DNA of 64,000 nucleotides from Pseudomonadota bacterium (GTDB lineage: Bacteria; Myxococcota_A; UBA9160; SZUA-336), in NCBI GenBank assembly GCA_003247575.1, contig QJZC01000019.1:171913-235912 (forward strand), in the 5' to 3' direction. A model generated the notes under the pieces. That model searched no databases. It saw only the letters and a list, made by a program, of their open reading frames with translations, and was not told where the DNA came from. This document shows, piece by piece, positions 7,677-17,286 of this stretch (position 1 is its first letter; each line of letters starts with the position of its first letter). The position numbers were made by a program, and so were the translations under genes.

Positions 7677-9422
7677 ATGCAGCCCCTGGCAAACGCCACT
7701 CTGTCGTCCGACCACAGAAAGAGCGCGCTCGCGCACATGGCGCGTGAGCGCTTCGACCTCGCGATCATCGGCGGCGGCGTCACGGGAGTCGGCATCGCAC
7801 TCGACGCAGCGACGCGCGGACTGTCCGTCGCCCTCGTGGAACAGCGCGACTTCGCTGCCGGCACGTCGAGTCGCTCGAGCAAGCTGATCCACGGAGGCCT
7901 CCGCTACCTGCAGCAAGGGGACCTGGCGCTCGTGCGGGAGGCCCTGGCGGAGCAGACCCTGATGCTCGAGCGGCTGTGCCCTCACCTCGTCCGGCCACTT
8001 CCGTTCCTGTTCCCACTCGAGCACCGAGTCTGGCAACGCGCGTATGTCGGTGCCGGTCTCCTCCTCTACGACTGGCTGGCCGGGCCGCGTGCCGTCCCTC
8101 GCCACCGCCACTACTCGCGCCAGAGTGCCCTGCGCCGCTTCCCTGCGCTGCGCCACGACCGGCTCGTGGGAGCGATCGAGTACTTCGACGCGCAGGTCGA
8201 CGATGCTCGGCACACGCTCACCGTCGCCCGGACGGCGGCCCATCATGGCGCCACACTCGCCACCAGCGCACGCGCGATCGGTCTGCTGGACAGCGGTCAG
8301 GGCGTCAGCGGAGTCCGAGTGAGGGACCTCGAGAGCGGAAACACCTTCGACCTGCGCGCACGCCAGGTCCTGAACGCTACCGGCGTCTGGACGGACACGG
8401 TGCAGTCCATGGCAGGTCGAGGTTGGATCCACGTTCGCGCGTCGAAAGGCATCCATCTCGTCGTGCCGCGCGATCGCATCCACGCGCAGGGCGGACTGAT
8501 CTTGCCGACCGAGTCGAGCGTGCTGTTCGTGATCCCGTGGAAGGAACATTGGATCATCGGCACCACCGACAGCGATTGGAACCTCGATCTGGCGCACCCC
8601 GCAGCCAGCGCGCGCGACATCGACTATCTGCTGACCACCTTGAATCGCATGCTCGATCCACCGCTCCGGCGCGACGACATCGAGGGCGTGTACGCGGGCC
8701 TGCGGCCCCTGCTGCGGGGCGAGAACGCGGCCACGAGCCAGCTGTCCCGAGAACATGCGGTATCGCGCGCCGCCTCAGGCCTGATCAGCGTGGCAGGAGG
8801 CAAGTACACGACCTATCGAGTCATGGCGCGCGATGCCGTCGATCTGGCGGCTCGCGAGCTGCCGCACCGGGTTCCCGCCTCCTGCAGCGACCGAATTCCA
8901 CTCCTCGGCGCGGACGGCTACGCCGCATTCGTCAATCGTCGCGAGACGCTTGCCGACCGGTTTGGATTGGATATCCGACACGTCGACCACTTGCTCGAGC
9001 GCTATGGCTCCTGCGTGGCACAGGTGCTCGCCCCCCTACACGAGCATCCGGAATGGGCGCAACCCATTCCCGGCGCCGAGGAATACCTCCTGGCGGAGGC
9101 GGGTTACGCCGCCTCTCATGAAGGCGCGCTGCATCTCGACGACACACTCACACGCCGCACCCGCATCTCGATCGAGACGTTCGATCGCGGCCTTCGCGCA
9201 TCCCAGGCCGTCGCAGACGTAATGGGGACGGTCCTCGGATGGGATGCCGCAACGCGCAAGCGCGAGCTCACACATTACGAGGCGCGCGTACACGCCGAGC
9301 GAGAATCTCAGGAACAGCCCGATGACCAGACCGCCGACGCGGCCCGCCTCGGCGCCCCGGACGTTCGCATCGGAGGCTCGGACGAGTCCAAGGGAACCGA
9401 CACCACCGCCCGAGAGAGCTGA
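7677..9422 (+). CDS. glpD: Aerobic glycerol-3-phosphate dehydrogenase
   Basis: FAD-dependent oxidation of sn-glycerol 3-phosphate to dihydroxyacetone phosphate, passing electrons to quinone at the inner membrane. The protein is 581 residues with the ATG at 7677, close to the family's usual 500-580. The dinucleotide-binding stretch DLAIIGGGVTGVGIALDAA is followed by the diagnostic TSSRSSKLIHGGLRYLQ. Further GlpD signatures are SKGIHLVVPRD, TTDSDWN, GVYAGLRPLL and SVAGGKYTTYR, and then the DAO C-terminal domain. No strong ribosome-binding site precedes 7677 or the in-frame ATG at 7665. No glycerol kinase or facilitator is adjacent, so it probably serves phospholipid or imported glycerol-phosphate turnover. 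Confidence 0.93.
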   Translation: MQPLANATLSSDHRKSALAHMARERFDLAIIGGGVTGVGIALDAATRGLSVALVEQRDFAAGTSSRSSKLIHGGLRYLQQGDLALVREALAEQTLMLERLCPHLVRPLPFLFPLEHRVWQRAYVGAGLLLYDWLAGPRAVPRHRHYSRQSALRRFPALRHDRLVGAIEYFDAQVDDARHTLTVARTAAHHGATLATSARAIGLLDSGQGVSGVRVRDLESGNTFDLRARQVLNATGVWTDTVQSMAGRGWIHVRASKGIHLVVPRDRIHAQGGLILPTESSVLFVIPWKEHWIIGTTDSDWNLDLAHPAASARDIDYLLTTLNRMLDPPLRRDDIEGVYAGLRPLLRGENAATSQLSREHAVSRAASGLISVAGGKYTTYRVMARDAVDLAARELPHRVPASCSDRIPLLGADGYAAFVNRRETLADRFGLDIRHVDHLLERYGSCVAQVLAPLHEHPEWAQPIPGAEEYLLAEAGYAASHEGALHLDDTLTRRTRISIETFDRGLRASQAVADVMGTVLGWDAATRKRELTHYEARVHAERESQEQPDDQTADAARLGAPDVRIGGSDESKGTDTTARES

Positions 9423-9496
9423 CGGCCACGACGGGCACGCGCGTCCCCATTTCTCAGAGATTGCCGGCCCGCGGCCATTCTGGTTAGGCTTGGCGT

Positions 9497-10363
9497 GTGA
9501 CGGCGGGCTCACTCATCGAGGTCTCTCGGGGCAGCTTCGGCCCCAGTCGCTGGGAGTTCGCGGAGCGTCGCCTGGCGCCCGCCCTGGCCCCCTTCGTCGA
9601 ACGCATGCTCGGCTACCAGGAACTCTCTAAGGCCCCAGCCCCGATGCGCGAGTTCCCGCAGACTTTCGTGGTGGTGATCATCGAGTTCGGACCCCCGATC
9701 ACCGTGGCACCGCGCGGCGACCCCGCGCGAACCAAGCGCAGCCTGGGTGGATTCGTCGCCTCTCTGGGGGACGACTTCGCAGAAATCCAGTCCTCGGGAC
9801 TTCAGCAGGGAGTCCAGGTGGATCTGACCCCAGCCGGCGCTCGGCGCCTGTTCGGACTCCCTCTCTCCGAGCTCGGGGGACGTATCGTCGCACTGACCGA
9901 CCTATTCCCGACTGGCTACGACGAGCTGGTGGAGCGGTTGGCGGATGCGTCGAACTGGGAACTGCGGCTCGAACTGGTCGAACGGTTCCTGGTCGGGCGC
10001 ATCTTGGACAGCTCCGTCGATAGCTGCCGCACCGACTGGGCACAGCGCCGGATTCTCGCGCAGCGGGGCGCGTTGCCCCTACGCGCCCTCTCGAGCGAGC
10101 TCGGCATCAGCCACAAGCACTTGATCTCGTTGTTCCGCGATCAGGTCGGTGTCACACCCAAACTCTTTGCGCGCCTGGTGCGCTTCCAAGCAGCACTGCG
10201 CTCGGCCTGCGCCCACCCTGAGCTCCCCTGGGTCGACGTCGCCCTCGAGTCGGGTTTCTGCGACCAGGCCCATCTGGCCCGTGAGATGCGCCACTTCACC
10301 GGGCTGACGCCCACCGCTGCCCGCGAGCTGCGACTCTCGGAGCCGGGCGCCTCCGGCGGGTAA
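9497..10363 (+). CDS. AraC-family transcriptional regulator
   Basis: A 288-residue regulator starting at GTG 9497. The C-terminal 100 residues form the double helix-turn-helix of AraC/XylS proteins: LRALSSELGISHKHLISLFRDQVG, then WVDVALESGFCDQAHLAREMRHFTGLTPTAA. The N-terminal half resembles the effector/dimerisation domain of AraC members that carry no cupin signature (PMREFPQTFVVVIIEFG). It lies 71 bp upstream of a VOC-family gene in the same direction and probably regulates it, an arrangement common for AraC and glyoxalase-fold gene pairs. Effector unknown. Confidence 0.9.
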   Translation: MTAGSLIEVSRGSFGPSRWEFAERRLAPALAPFVERMLGYQELSKAPAPMREFPQTFVVVIIEFGPPITVAPRGDPARTKRSLGGFVASLGDDFAEIQSSGLQQGVQVDLTPAGARRLFGLPLSELGGRIVALTDLFPTGYDELVERLADASNWELRLELVERFLVGRILDSSVDSCRTDWAQRRILAQRGALPLRALSSELGISHKHLISLFRDQVGVTPKLFARLVRFQAALRSACAHPELPWVDVALESGFCDQAHLAREMRHFTGLTPTAARELRLSEPGASGG

Positions 10364-10434
10364 ACTCGATCCAAGACATCTCGGCTCGACTCGGACGACA
10401 CTGTTCGCAGACCCAAACTCGAGGAGCCCAAGAC

Positions 10435-10857
10435 ATGAGTCAGAGTCCGCACTCCAAGGTGATCCCCACGCTTCGCTACGCCGACGCCTCCCGCGCCATC
10501 GACTGGTTGTGCGACGCCTTCGGCTTCGAGCGCCACTTGGTGGTACCCAGCGCAGGGAACACCATCGACCATGCGCAGCTCTGCTGCGAAGGAGGCATGA
10601 TCATGCTCGGCACCGCGCGCGACGACGCATTCGGCGAGCTGCAGACGACGCCCGCCAACGTCGGAGGGATCTGTACGCAGAGCCCGTACATCATCGTATC
10701 CGAGATCGATGCGCACTACGAGCGGGCCAAGGCGGCCGGCGCAGAGATCGTCTACGACATCCGCGACGAAGACTACGGAGGCCGCGGCTACTCCTGCCGC
10801 GACCCCGAGGGCCACCTCTGGAACTTCGGAAGCTATGACCCCTGGAAGCAAGACTGA
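10435..10857 (+). CDS. VOC-family (glyoxalase/bleomycin-resistance fold) protein
   Basis: A 140-residue single-domain protein with the beta-alpha-beta-beta-beta repeat of the vicinal oxygen chelate fold. It starts with VIPTLRYADASRAIDWLCDAFGFE and ends with the typical YSCRDPEGHLWNFGSYDPW. This branch (PhnB-like) has often lost the classic metal ligands, so enzymatic activity cannot be assumed. GAGGAG precedes the ATG. It is probably co-expressed with, or controlled by, the AraC gene just upstream. Confidence 0.87.
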   Translation: MSQSPHSKVIPTLRYADASRAIDWLCDAFGFERHLVVPSAGNTIDHAQLCCEGGMIMLGTARDDAFGELQTTPANVGGICTQSPYIIVSEIDAHYERAKAAGAEIVYDIRDEDYGGRGYSCRDPEGHLWNFGSYDPWKQD

Positions 10858-11057
10858 TAGAGCCCGGCGAAAACCACCGACGCACGCGAGAACGAGCGCA
10901 GCAACTTCGCTGGGAGCCGGACCAGGCTTCGATCGAGGAGGGTAAATCGACATAGCCGCACGAGAGAACTGAGCGCCACACCCGCTCTCGCGCAAGCGAG
11001 CCTTGCCGCGATCCGCGTGCCCGAACCGGTCTAGAACGCTATAACGGTGGACACGCG

Positions 11058-14000
11058 ATGACGACCGCGATCCTTACCGAAAAACCATCCGTCGCCCGCG
11101 ACATTGCGCGCGTCCTGGGTGCCCACCAACGTCGCAACGGATTCCTGGACGGCAACGGCTATCGCGTGACCTGGGCACTCGGTCACTTGGTGGAGCTCCC
11201 GCAACCCCACCAGATCGATGCGCGGTGGAAGCGATGGTCGGAGGCTTCTCTCCCGATGATCCCGCGTCGTTGGCCGCTCAGCATCTCGGCGAAGACGAAG
11301 GATCAGTTCGAGATCGTGCGGAGCGTGCTGACTGCCCCCGACGTAGACTTGGTGGTCTGTGCAACCGACGCAGGCCGCGAGGGGGAGCTGATCTTCCGCT
11401 ACATCGTCGAGGCGGCAGGCTGCACGAAGCCCCTTCGTCGCCTCTGGATCTCGTCCCTCACCGCTGCAGCGATCGAGCAGGGATTCGCTCGGCTCGAGGA
11501 CGCAACGGAGTTCGCTGCGCTCGCGGATGCCGCGCGCGGACGTAGCCGCGCCGACTGGATCGTGGGCATGAATCTGACACGCGCCTATACACTCGCGGAA
11601 CGTACATCCAGCCGCTCCAGCGCGGCCGCTTCAGAGCCAGGTAAGCGCCCGTCTAGAGATGTCCTCTCTGTCGGGCGTGTCCAAACTCCGACGCTCGCGA
11701 TGCTGGTCGAGCGAGAGCGCGAGATCCGAAGCTTCGTGCCAGAAGACTACCTAGAGGTCGAGGTCTGCTTCGGCGTCCCCGCGTCTCCCGAGCTCGAGAG
11801 CGACGAGTATCGCGGACTGTATTTTCGTGATGTCCCAGCGCTCGAGGGAGAGGAAGCGGCCGCACGAGCCGCGCGCGCACGCCGACTGCCGCCCGACGGA
11901 GAAGCAGCCGACGCCATCGTCGCTCGGGCACTCTCGGGCGTAGCCGAGATCGCGTCGATCGACGCGCAGCGGCGCTCGCTCCCGCCCCCTCAGCTGTACG
12001 ATCTCACGGAGCTGCAGCGGCACGCCAACCGACTCTACGGTTTCTCCGCCAAGCGCACGCTCGAACTGGCTCAGACCTTGTACGAGCGATACAAGCTGCT
12101 GAGCTACCCACGTACGGACAGTCGGCATCTATCCGCAGCGGTAGCCGAGACACTTCCAGAGATCGTCGCGGCCATTCGCGTTCCGTACGAGTCCAAGCTC
12201 ACCCCCGAAACGGGCACGGCTCCGCTCTCCCGTCGCTTCGTGGACGACGCACGCATCACCGATCACCACGCGATCATCCCCACGGGAGTCGCACTGCCAC
12301 GCAGCGGACTGCCGGAGGACGCAGCGAAGATCTACACACTCGTCTGCGTCAGGCTCTTGGCAGCCTGGCAGCCGGACTACCTCTACTCGACGACCGTCGT
12401 CATCACCGAGATCAAGAGCACCACCGGCCCCTCGGAGGCCGTGCTCGTCGATCACTACCGGAGTAGCGGCACGCGCGTAGACCAACTCGGCTGGCGGAGC
12501 CTGGAGCGTGAGCATTTGCGTCCCGGGGATTCACAGACCTCACAAGCGACACCGGAACTGCCCACCGACTTGCGCGAAGGCCTCCAACCGGAGGTTCGCG
12601 ACGCGCACTCGGTACCACGCAAGACTCAGCCGCCACGCCCCTTCACGGAAGCAACACTGCTGACTGCGATGGAGACGGCAGGGCGCAGTGTCGATGACCG
12701 CGAGCTCTCCGAGGCGATGCGTGAGCGCGGCCTCGGGACACCCGCCACGCGCGCGGGCATCATCGAGACCCTGCTCCAACGGGACTACGTCGAACGGCGT
12801 CAAAAGTCGCTACGCGCCACCGACAAAGGGATGCATCTGGTCGAGATCGTAGACCCCGACGTGAAGAGCCCTGCGCTCACGGGTCGCTTCGAATTCCAGC
12901 TGAGCCAGATCGAGCGTGGCAATGCACGGCTCGACAGTTTCATGGGAGAGATCGAAACATTCGTCCGCAGCGTGCTCGCCCGAATCGTCGGCGTCCCAAC
13001 GAGAGCCCCAGCCGTAAGCGCACCCGCTCAGGGAACAGCGTTCTCGACATCGGCGCAAGACGCCCCAAGACCAAGCAAGCGCGAGCGGGTCCGCTCGCAG
13101 CCGGTCGAGCGCAGCGCGCCTCCAAACGTCACCAGTCCGGCGCCCCGCCCGATCCCAGCCGCCTTTCGTCGCAGCCTACCAGCAGCTCGAAGCCGCAGTC
13201 CGACCTCCTCGGAGTGCCTCCAAGATCTGCTCCGCGACACATTCGGCTTTGCGAGCTTTCGTCCATTCCAGGAGCGCGTGTGCCGCGCAGTCACCGATGG
13301 CCAAGACGCCCTGCTGGTGATGCCCACCGGCGCGGGAAAGTCGCTCTGCTATCAGCTACCCGGAATCGCGCGCGCGGGCACAACCTTGGTCCTGAGCCCG
13401 CTGATTGCTCTCATGGACGACCAAGTGGCGGCGCTGAACGAGCGCGGACTGCACGCGGAGAGCATCCACTCGGGTCGCGATCGCCAGCACTCGCGTCGCG
13501 TGTGTCAGGAGTATCTGGCCGGCAGCTTGGACTTTCTCTTCGTTGCGCCCGAGCGGCTACGCGTCGCTGGCTTTCCGCAGATGCTAGCGAGGTCCAAGCC
13601 GAGCTTGATTGCGGTGGACGAGGCCCACTGCATCTCCCAGTGGGGGCACGATTTCCGCCCGGACTACCGCATGCTTGGAGAACATCTCGAGCGTCTGAGG
13701 CCGACCCCCGTGCTGGCCGTCACGGCGACGGCAACCCCCACGGTACAGAAGGACATCGTGGAACAGCTGCGCCTCCAAGCACCGGCGCTCTTCGTGCACG
13801 GCTTCCGACGAACCAACTTGGGTATCGAGGTGGTCGAGCTCCCACCGCGCCTGCGCGCCCCGGCAGTCCGCGAGATCATGTCGGATCCGACCAATCGGCC
13901 CGCAATCGTGTATGCCGCCAGCCGCAAGCAAGCGGAGGAGCTGGCGGAGCTGCTCGCAGCCGTGTGTAACGCGCGTGTGTACCACGCGGGCATGACCGCC

Positions 14001-15275
14001 GAGCGCCGTCAAAGCGTCCACAATGCGTTTCGTTCGGGGGAGCTCGAAGTGGTCGTCGCCACGATCGCGTTCGGAATGGGCATCGACAAGGCCGACATCC
14101 GCACGGTGATCCACACCGCGCGCCCGCGCAGCATCGAGAACTACTATCAGGAGATCGGCCGAGCCGGGAGAGACGGCGCCAATGCTCGCGCGGTAATGCT
14201 GCAGAGCTTCGCTGATCAGCGGCTGCACGAATGGTTCCTGGATCGCGACTATCCGGCGGAGAGCACAGTGGCCAGCGTGTACGCCAAGCTCCGCGACGCG
14301 CCACAGAGTGTCGAGACACTTCAGGGAAGCACTCGCCTCGAACCGGAAGAGCTGCAACGCATCGTCGAGAAGCTCTGGATTCATGGCGGTGCCGTGGTCG
14401 ATCCTGAGGATCGCCTGATCCGCGGGCCATCGGATTGGCGCGCGGCCTACCGCTCCCAGCGTGCGCAGCGAGAACTCGAGATCGAACGCGTACGCGAGTA
14501 CGTATCGATTCACACATGTCGCATGGCGGCCATCGTGCAGCATTTCGGTGACTCCAGCGATCGACAAGCCAGCTGCGGGCTATGCGACATGTGCGCGCCG
14601 AGCCAATGTCTGTACCTAGAATCCCGACCGCTCGGGGCCGCCGGATCCCACGCCCTCGACTACGTGACTCGGGCACTGCGAGAGAAGGACGGAATGACCG
14701 TCGGACAGCTTCACAGCGGACTCCCGCGCGCGAGCATCGATCGTCGAGCCTTCGAGGACCTGCTCGCCACGGGTGTACGCGCCGGGCTCTTTCGAGAGCT
14801 AGCAGACGAATTCGAACGCCACGGCGAGAAGATCCGGTTCCGACGCCTGTATCTCTGTGATGACGCGTCCCGCAGCAGGCCCCACGAAGTGTCCGAGTTC
14901 GTCCCACGTACGCCGACGAGTGCGCCTACCCCGCGCACCACAAACAGATCGCGTACGCGCAAGAGCCTCAGTGCGCGCAGAGCGGGCTCGCCTAGCGGCG
15001 CCGCCCCCTCGAGTTCGGCGCCGGCCGAAGCAAGGCCCAGCCTTTCGGATGCGAGCGCACGCTGCTTCGAGCTGCTCAAGGATTGGCGCCGCACCGAGGC
15101 GCGACACCGACGCAAGCCAGCGTTTCGGATCCTGACCGACCAGGCTCTACATCAGATTGCGACAGTTCGCCCCACCAGCGAGGAGCAGCTGCTCGCCGTC
15201 AGGGGGGTGGGTGCTTCGACCGTCTCACGCCACGGAGCAGCAATCCTGCGCATCGTCTTCCAAACGCGAGGTTGA
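11058..15275 (+). CDS. Topoisomerase III-RecQ helicase-HRDC fusion protein
   Basis: One uninterrupted 1405-residue frame carries two normally separate enzymes. Residues 1-640 are a TopB-type topoisomerase IA: TOPRIM start AILTEKPSVARDIARVLGA, acidic DAGREGELIFR at 104-114, and catalytic Tyr350 in LLSYPRTDSRHLS. A Pro/Ser/Ala-rich linker (about 645-715) leads to a RecQ superfamily 2 helicase: FRPFQE, Walker A PTGAGKS (756-762), DEAH at 854-857 with CISQWGHDFRPDY, and GRAGRDG. A Cys-rich zinc site with CGLCDMC follows near 1172-1178, then a winged-helix-like segment, a second linker, and an HRDC domain (about 1335-1400). RecQ and topoisomerase III act together in decatenation and double-Holliday-junction dissolution, so the fusion would hold both in fixed stoichiometry. 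All core motifs look intact. Neither linker shows a frameshift. Confidence 0.93.
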   Translation: MTTAILTEKPSVARDIARVLGAHQRRNGFLDGNGYRVTWALGHLVELPQPHQIDARWKRWSEASLPMIPRRWPLSISAKTKDQFEIVRSVLTAPDVDLVVCATDAGREGELIFRYIVEAAGCTKPLRRLWISSLTAAAIEQGFARLEDATEFAALADAARGRSRADWIVGMNLTRAYTLAERTSSRSSAAASEPGKRPSRDVLSVGRVQTPTLAMLVEREREIRSFVPEDYLEVEVCFGVPASPELESDEYRGLYFRDVPALEGEEAAARAARARRLPPDGEAADAIVARALSGVAEIASIDAQRRSLPPPQLYDLTELQRHANRLYGFSAKRTLELAQTLYERYKLLSYPRTDSRHLSAAVAETLPEIVAAIRVPYESKLTPETGTAPLSRRFVDDARITDHHAIIPTGVALPRSGLPEDAAKIYTLVCVRLLAAWQPDYLYSTTVVITEIKSTTGPSEAVLVDHYRSSGTRVDQLGWRSLEREHLRPGDSQTSQATPELPTDLREGLQPEVRDAHSVPRKTQPPRPFTEATLLTAMETAGRSVDDRELSEAMRERGLGTPATRAGIIETLLQRDYVERRQKSLRATDKGMHLVEIVDPDVKSPALTGRFEFQLSQIERGNARLDSFMGEIETFVRSVLARIVGVPTRAPAVSAPAQGTAFSTSAQDAPRPSKRERVRSQPVERSAPPNVTSPAPRPIPAAFRRSLPAARSRSPTSSECLQDLLRDTFGFASFRPFQERVCRAVTDGQDALLVMPTGAGKSLCYQLPGIARAGTTLVLSPLIALMDDQVAALNERGLHAESIHSGRDRQHSRRVCQEYLAGSLDFLFVAPERLRVAGFPQMLARSKPSLIAVDEAHCISQWGHDFRPDYRMLGEHLERLRPTPVLAVTATATPTVQKDIVEQLRLQAPALFVHGFRRTNLGIEVVELPPRLRAPAVREIMSDPTNRPAIVYAASRKQAEELAELLAAVCNARVYHAGMTAERRQSVHNAFRSGELEVVVATIAFGMGIDKADIRTVIHTARPRSIENYYQEIGRAGRDGANARAVMLQSFADQRLHEWFLDRDYPAESTVASVYAKLRDAPQSVETLQGSTRLEPEELQRIVEKLWIHGGAVVDPEDRLIRGPSDWRAAYRSQRAQRELEIERVREYVSIHTCRMAAIVQHFGDSSDRQASCGLCDMCAPSQCLYLESRPLGAAGSHALDYVTRALREKDGMTVGQLHSGLPRASIDRRAFEDLLATGVRAGLFRELADEFERHGEKIRFRRLYLCDDASRSRPHEVSEFVPRTPTSAPTPRTTNRSRTRKSLSARRAGSPSGAAPSSSAPAEARPSLSDASARCFELLKDWRRTEARHRRKPAFRILTDQALHQIATVRPTSEEQLLAVRGVGASTVSRHGAAILRIVFQTRG

Positions 15276-15591
15276 TCCGAGCAACGCGGGACCGCCTTGC
15301 ATGCGAGATCTCGGGTAGGCTACGGCTCGGAGGAAGCGAGGGCAGCCGCGGTCGGACCGCGACACCTGTGCACGAATGTGGAACCAACGCGCTCGAGCCA
15401 CTGCCTCGCCCCGACGCGCTGTCGCCCGACGGTCTCTGGACGGGTAAATCCCCCTGCAAGATCTCCGAGGCTGAGGTAGGATCGGAGCAGGCGGGCAGGC
15501 GATCGAGCGCGTGAAGCCGGAACGGAACCCGATAGAGAACAGAGCGCGATCGAGTTCTTCGAGAGCGGAATCAGCGAGGGGGACGACTCAG
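15276..15591. other. Intergenic region
   Basis: No gene, hairpin or clear promoter is recognised in these 316 bp. The frame of the downstream DUF5715-LysM gene stays open back to a GTG at 15511, so its 5' part may be coding if that start is used. Confidence 0.5.
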
Positions 15592-16539
15592 GTGGCGGAA
15601 TCAGTGGAGAAGCGGCAGCTGACGGCAGCCGACACCGACCCACGTGTCACTTCTCTCTGTTCGCTGCGGAGCCGCGCGGAGCACGTGCAGCTCGCCGGCA
15701 TCGAGCGGCAAATCACTCGTGGCCATCCGCGGACCGACTTGGCTCTGTACGTCTTTGCATGTCTCAGCTTGATGTTCGGGGCGACCACGTCGCCGGCGTA
15801 TGCAGACTCGCTGGGCGGCTCGCGCGCATCGCTCGACCGTCAGAACCGTGTCGCGCAGCAGCACGACTTCACCTATATCCAGACACCTCGCCAGCTCAAG
15901 CGGTTCGTTTCCAAGGGTTGGCTGGTGCGTATCCGCCCGAACCGCAGCTTCCGGCTGAATGGCGTATCCTTTCCGTACGCGCGTCCGGAGGTCGCCACGT
16001 TTCTCCAGCGACTCGGGGCGCAATACCGTTCCGCGTGCGGTGAGAAACTGGTCGTGACGAGCTTGACCCGTCCTTCGACGCGTCAGCCGCGCAACGCATC
16101 GGATCGTTCCGTCCACCCGACGGGAATGGCGATGGATCTCCGCTACAGCCGCAAGCGTAGCTGTCGGCGCTGGCTCGAGCGGGTCCTGCTGAGCCTCGAG
16201 GGGTCGGGCGTGCTGGAGGCGACCCGTGAACGGCGTCCGGTGCACTACCATGTCGCACTGTTTCCGCGGCAGTACACGGCGTACGTCTCTGGAATCGAAG
16301 ATGCTCCGCGTCGCGCGATCGCCGCTGCCGGCTTGGACGAATCCGAGGTAGCCGATGCAGGCACAGACGCAAGTGAGTCGCGGGATCGATCGGCTGCATA
16401 CACCGTAAAGCGTGGCGACTCGTTGTGGACGATCGCGCGTCGTCATTCCACGACGGTGCGAAATTTACGCAAAATGAACGACTTGCGCAGCAGTCGCATC
16501 TTTCCCGGACAGGCTCTCGAAGTCCCCGACGGCGGCTGA
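15592..16539 (+). CDS. DUF5715-family protein with C-terminal LysM domain
   Basis: A 315-residue exported protein. I chose GTG 15592 because GAGGGGG sits about 9 nt upstream; GTG 15511 is the alternative. After a polar N-terminus, a hydrophobic segment (ALYVFACLSLMFG) ends in PAYADS, a signal peptide or anchor. The middle matches the DUF5715 region found in Gram-negative cell-wall-associated proteins, with TSLTRPSTRQPRN and HPTGMAMDLRY, whose His/Asp arrangement recalls D-Ala-D-Ala peptidase-like folds. The C-terminus is one LysM peptidoglycan-binding repeat (YTVKRGDSLWTIARRHSTT to FPGQALEVP). Together this indicates a periplasmic peptidoglycan-interacting protein, possibly a peptidase. Catalysis is not established for the family. 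Confidence 0.8.
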   Translation: MAESVEKRQLTAADTDPRVTSLCSLRSRAEHVQLAGIERQITRGHPRTDLALYVFACLSLMFGATTSPAYADSLGGSRASLDRQNRVAQQHDFTYIQTPRQLKRFVSKGWLVRIRPNRSFRLNGVSFPYARPEVATFLQRLGAQYRSACGEKLVVTSLTRPSTRQPRNASDRSVHPTGMAMDLRYSRKRSCRRWLERVLLSLEGSGVLEATRERRPVHYHVALFPRQYTAYVSGIEDAPRRAIAAAGLDESEVADAGTDASESRDRSAAYTVKRGDSLWTIARRHSTTVRNLRKMNDLRSSRIFPGQALEVPDGG

Positions 16540-16608
16540 GGCGCGGTACCTCCGGACCTTGCGCGGCCCGGCCCGGACCTCGTGCGCGGCCGGGCGCACG
16601 CGGGCGCT

Positions 16609-17286
16609 TCAGAGCGGCCTCCGGACACGCCGGTAGTCGCCCTCGCATGCATTGTAGAGAGGTGCGCCGGAGGCGGCGTAGCGTTCTAGAATCGCCTTCG
16701 CGGCTTCGAATCCCACCCGCTGCACCAGCTGGATCCCACGCTGCTCCAGCTGCGATTCCCAGTCCGCGACCTTCGGCCCTTCGTCAAATCCGATTCGCTC
16801 CGCACACGCAGAATCCGCACCACACACGAGTCGCACGACCCCAGACCACAGCACGCCACCAAAGCACATCGCACACGGCTCGCAGGTGGTCACGAGCTCG
16901 TGCCGGACCGGCCGGTCGGGAGTGGGTGCCAGGCTGTAGCTTCCGAGCGCTCGCTGGGCAAGAGCGAGGGCGACCATCTCGGCATGCGCCAGGGAGCAAC
17001 AGCTCTGCACGACCTGATTGACTCCGACGGAGACGATTCGTCCGCTCTCGAGTTCGAACACCACCGCTGCGAAGGGGCCGCCAAGCTGGTGATCGACACA
17101 GAGCGCGGCCAGATCATTGGCGAACTGCATGCGCGCCTCGACCGATTCGATGGTGTCGCCAATGCTCGCTATACGACCTTGTAGGAAGTCCCCCACCGCG
17201 TTGGGTAAGGCAACCTCGAAGCTCCGTGGGTACACGTCGGGCGGGCTGCTAGATCCGCGAGAAACCCGATCCCGGCCGCTCGCCAC
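16609..17286 (-). CDS. Zinc-dependent nucleoside/guanine-type deaminase
   Basis: A cytidine-deaminase-like protein of 225 residues with this start. It carries the zinc and catalytic motifs HAEMVAL (His ligand, catalytic Glu) and TTCEPCAMCFGG (two Cys ligands) of the CMP/dCMP and guanine deaminase branch. The N-terminal LPNAVGDFLQGRIASIGDT stretch resembles nucleoside deaminases acting on free bases or nucleosides rather than tRNA. The GTG at 17286 lies inside the end of the SDR gene (38-bp overlap); GTG 17235 is an alternative. Gene order suggests translational coupling with the SDR and glycosyltransferase genes upstream, although no functional link between the three is evident. Substrate not determined. 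Confidence 0.85.
   Translation of the reverse strand: MASGRDRVSRGSSSPPDVYPRSFEVALPNAVGDFLQGRIASIGDTIESVEARMQFANDLAALCVDHQLGGPFAAVVFELESGRIVSVGVNQVVQSCCSLAHAEMVALALAQRALGSYSLAPTPDRPVRHELVTTCEPCAMCFGGVLWSGVVRLVCGADSACAERIGFDEGPKVADWESQLEQRGIQLVQRVGFEAAKAILERYAASGAPLYNACEGDYRRVRRPL

Noticed and set aside
6759..8756. 665-codon open frame on the minus strand across the ExxH gene and glpD
   Set aside because: It is antisense to glpD, whose FAD and active-site motifs are clear, and its translation is low-complexity and matches no family; long antisense frames are expected at this GC content.
16559..16608. GC-rich inverted repeat as terminator between convergent genes
   Set aside because: Only about 7 bp pair perfectly (CCCGGCC with GGCCGGG), with a long loop and no T-run.
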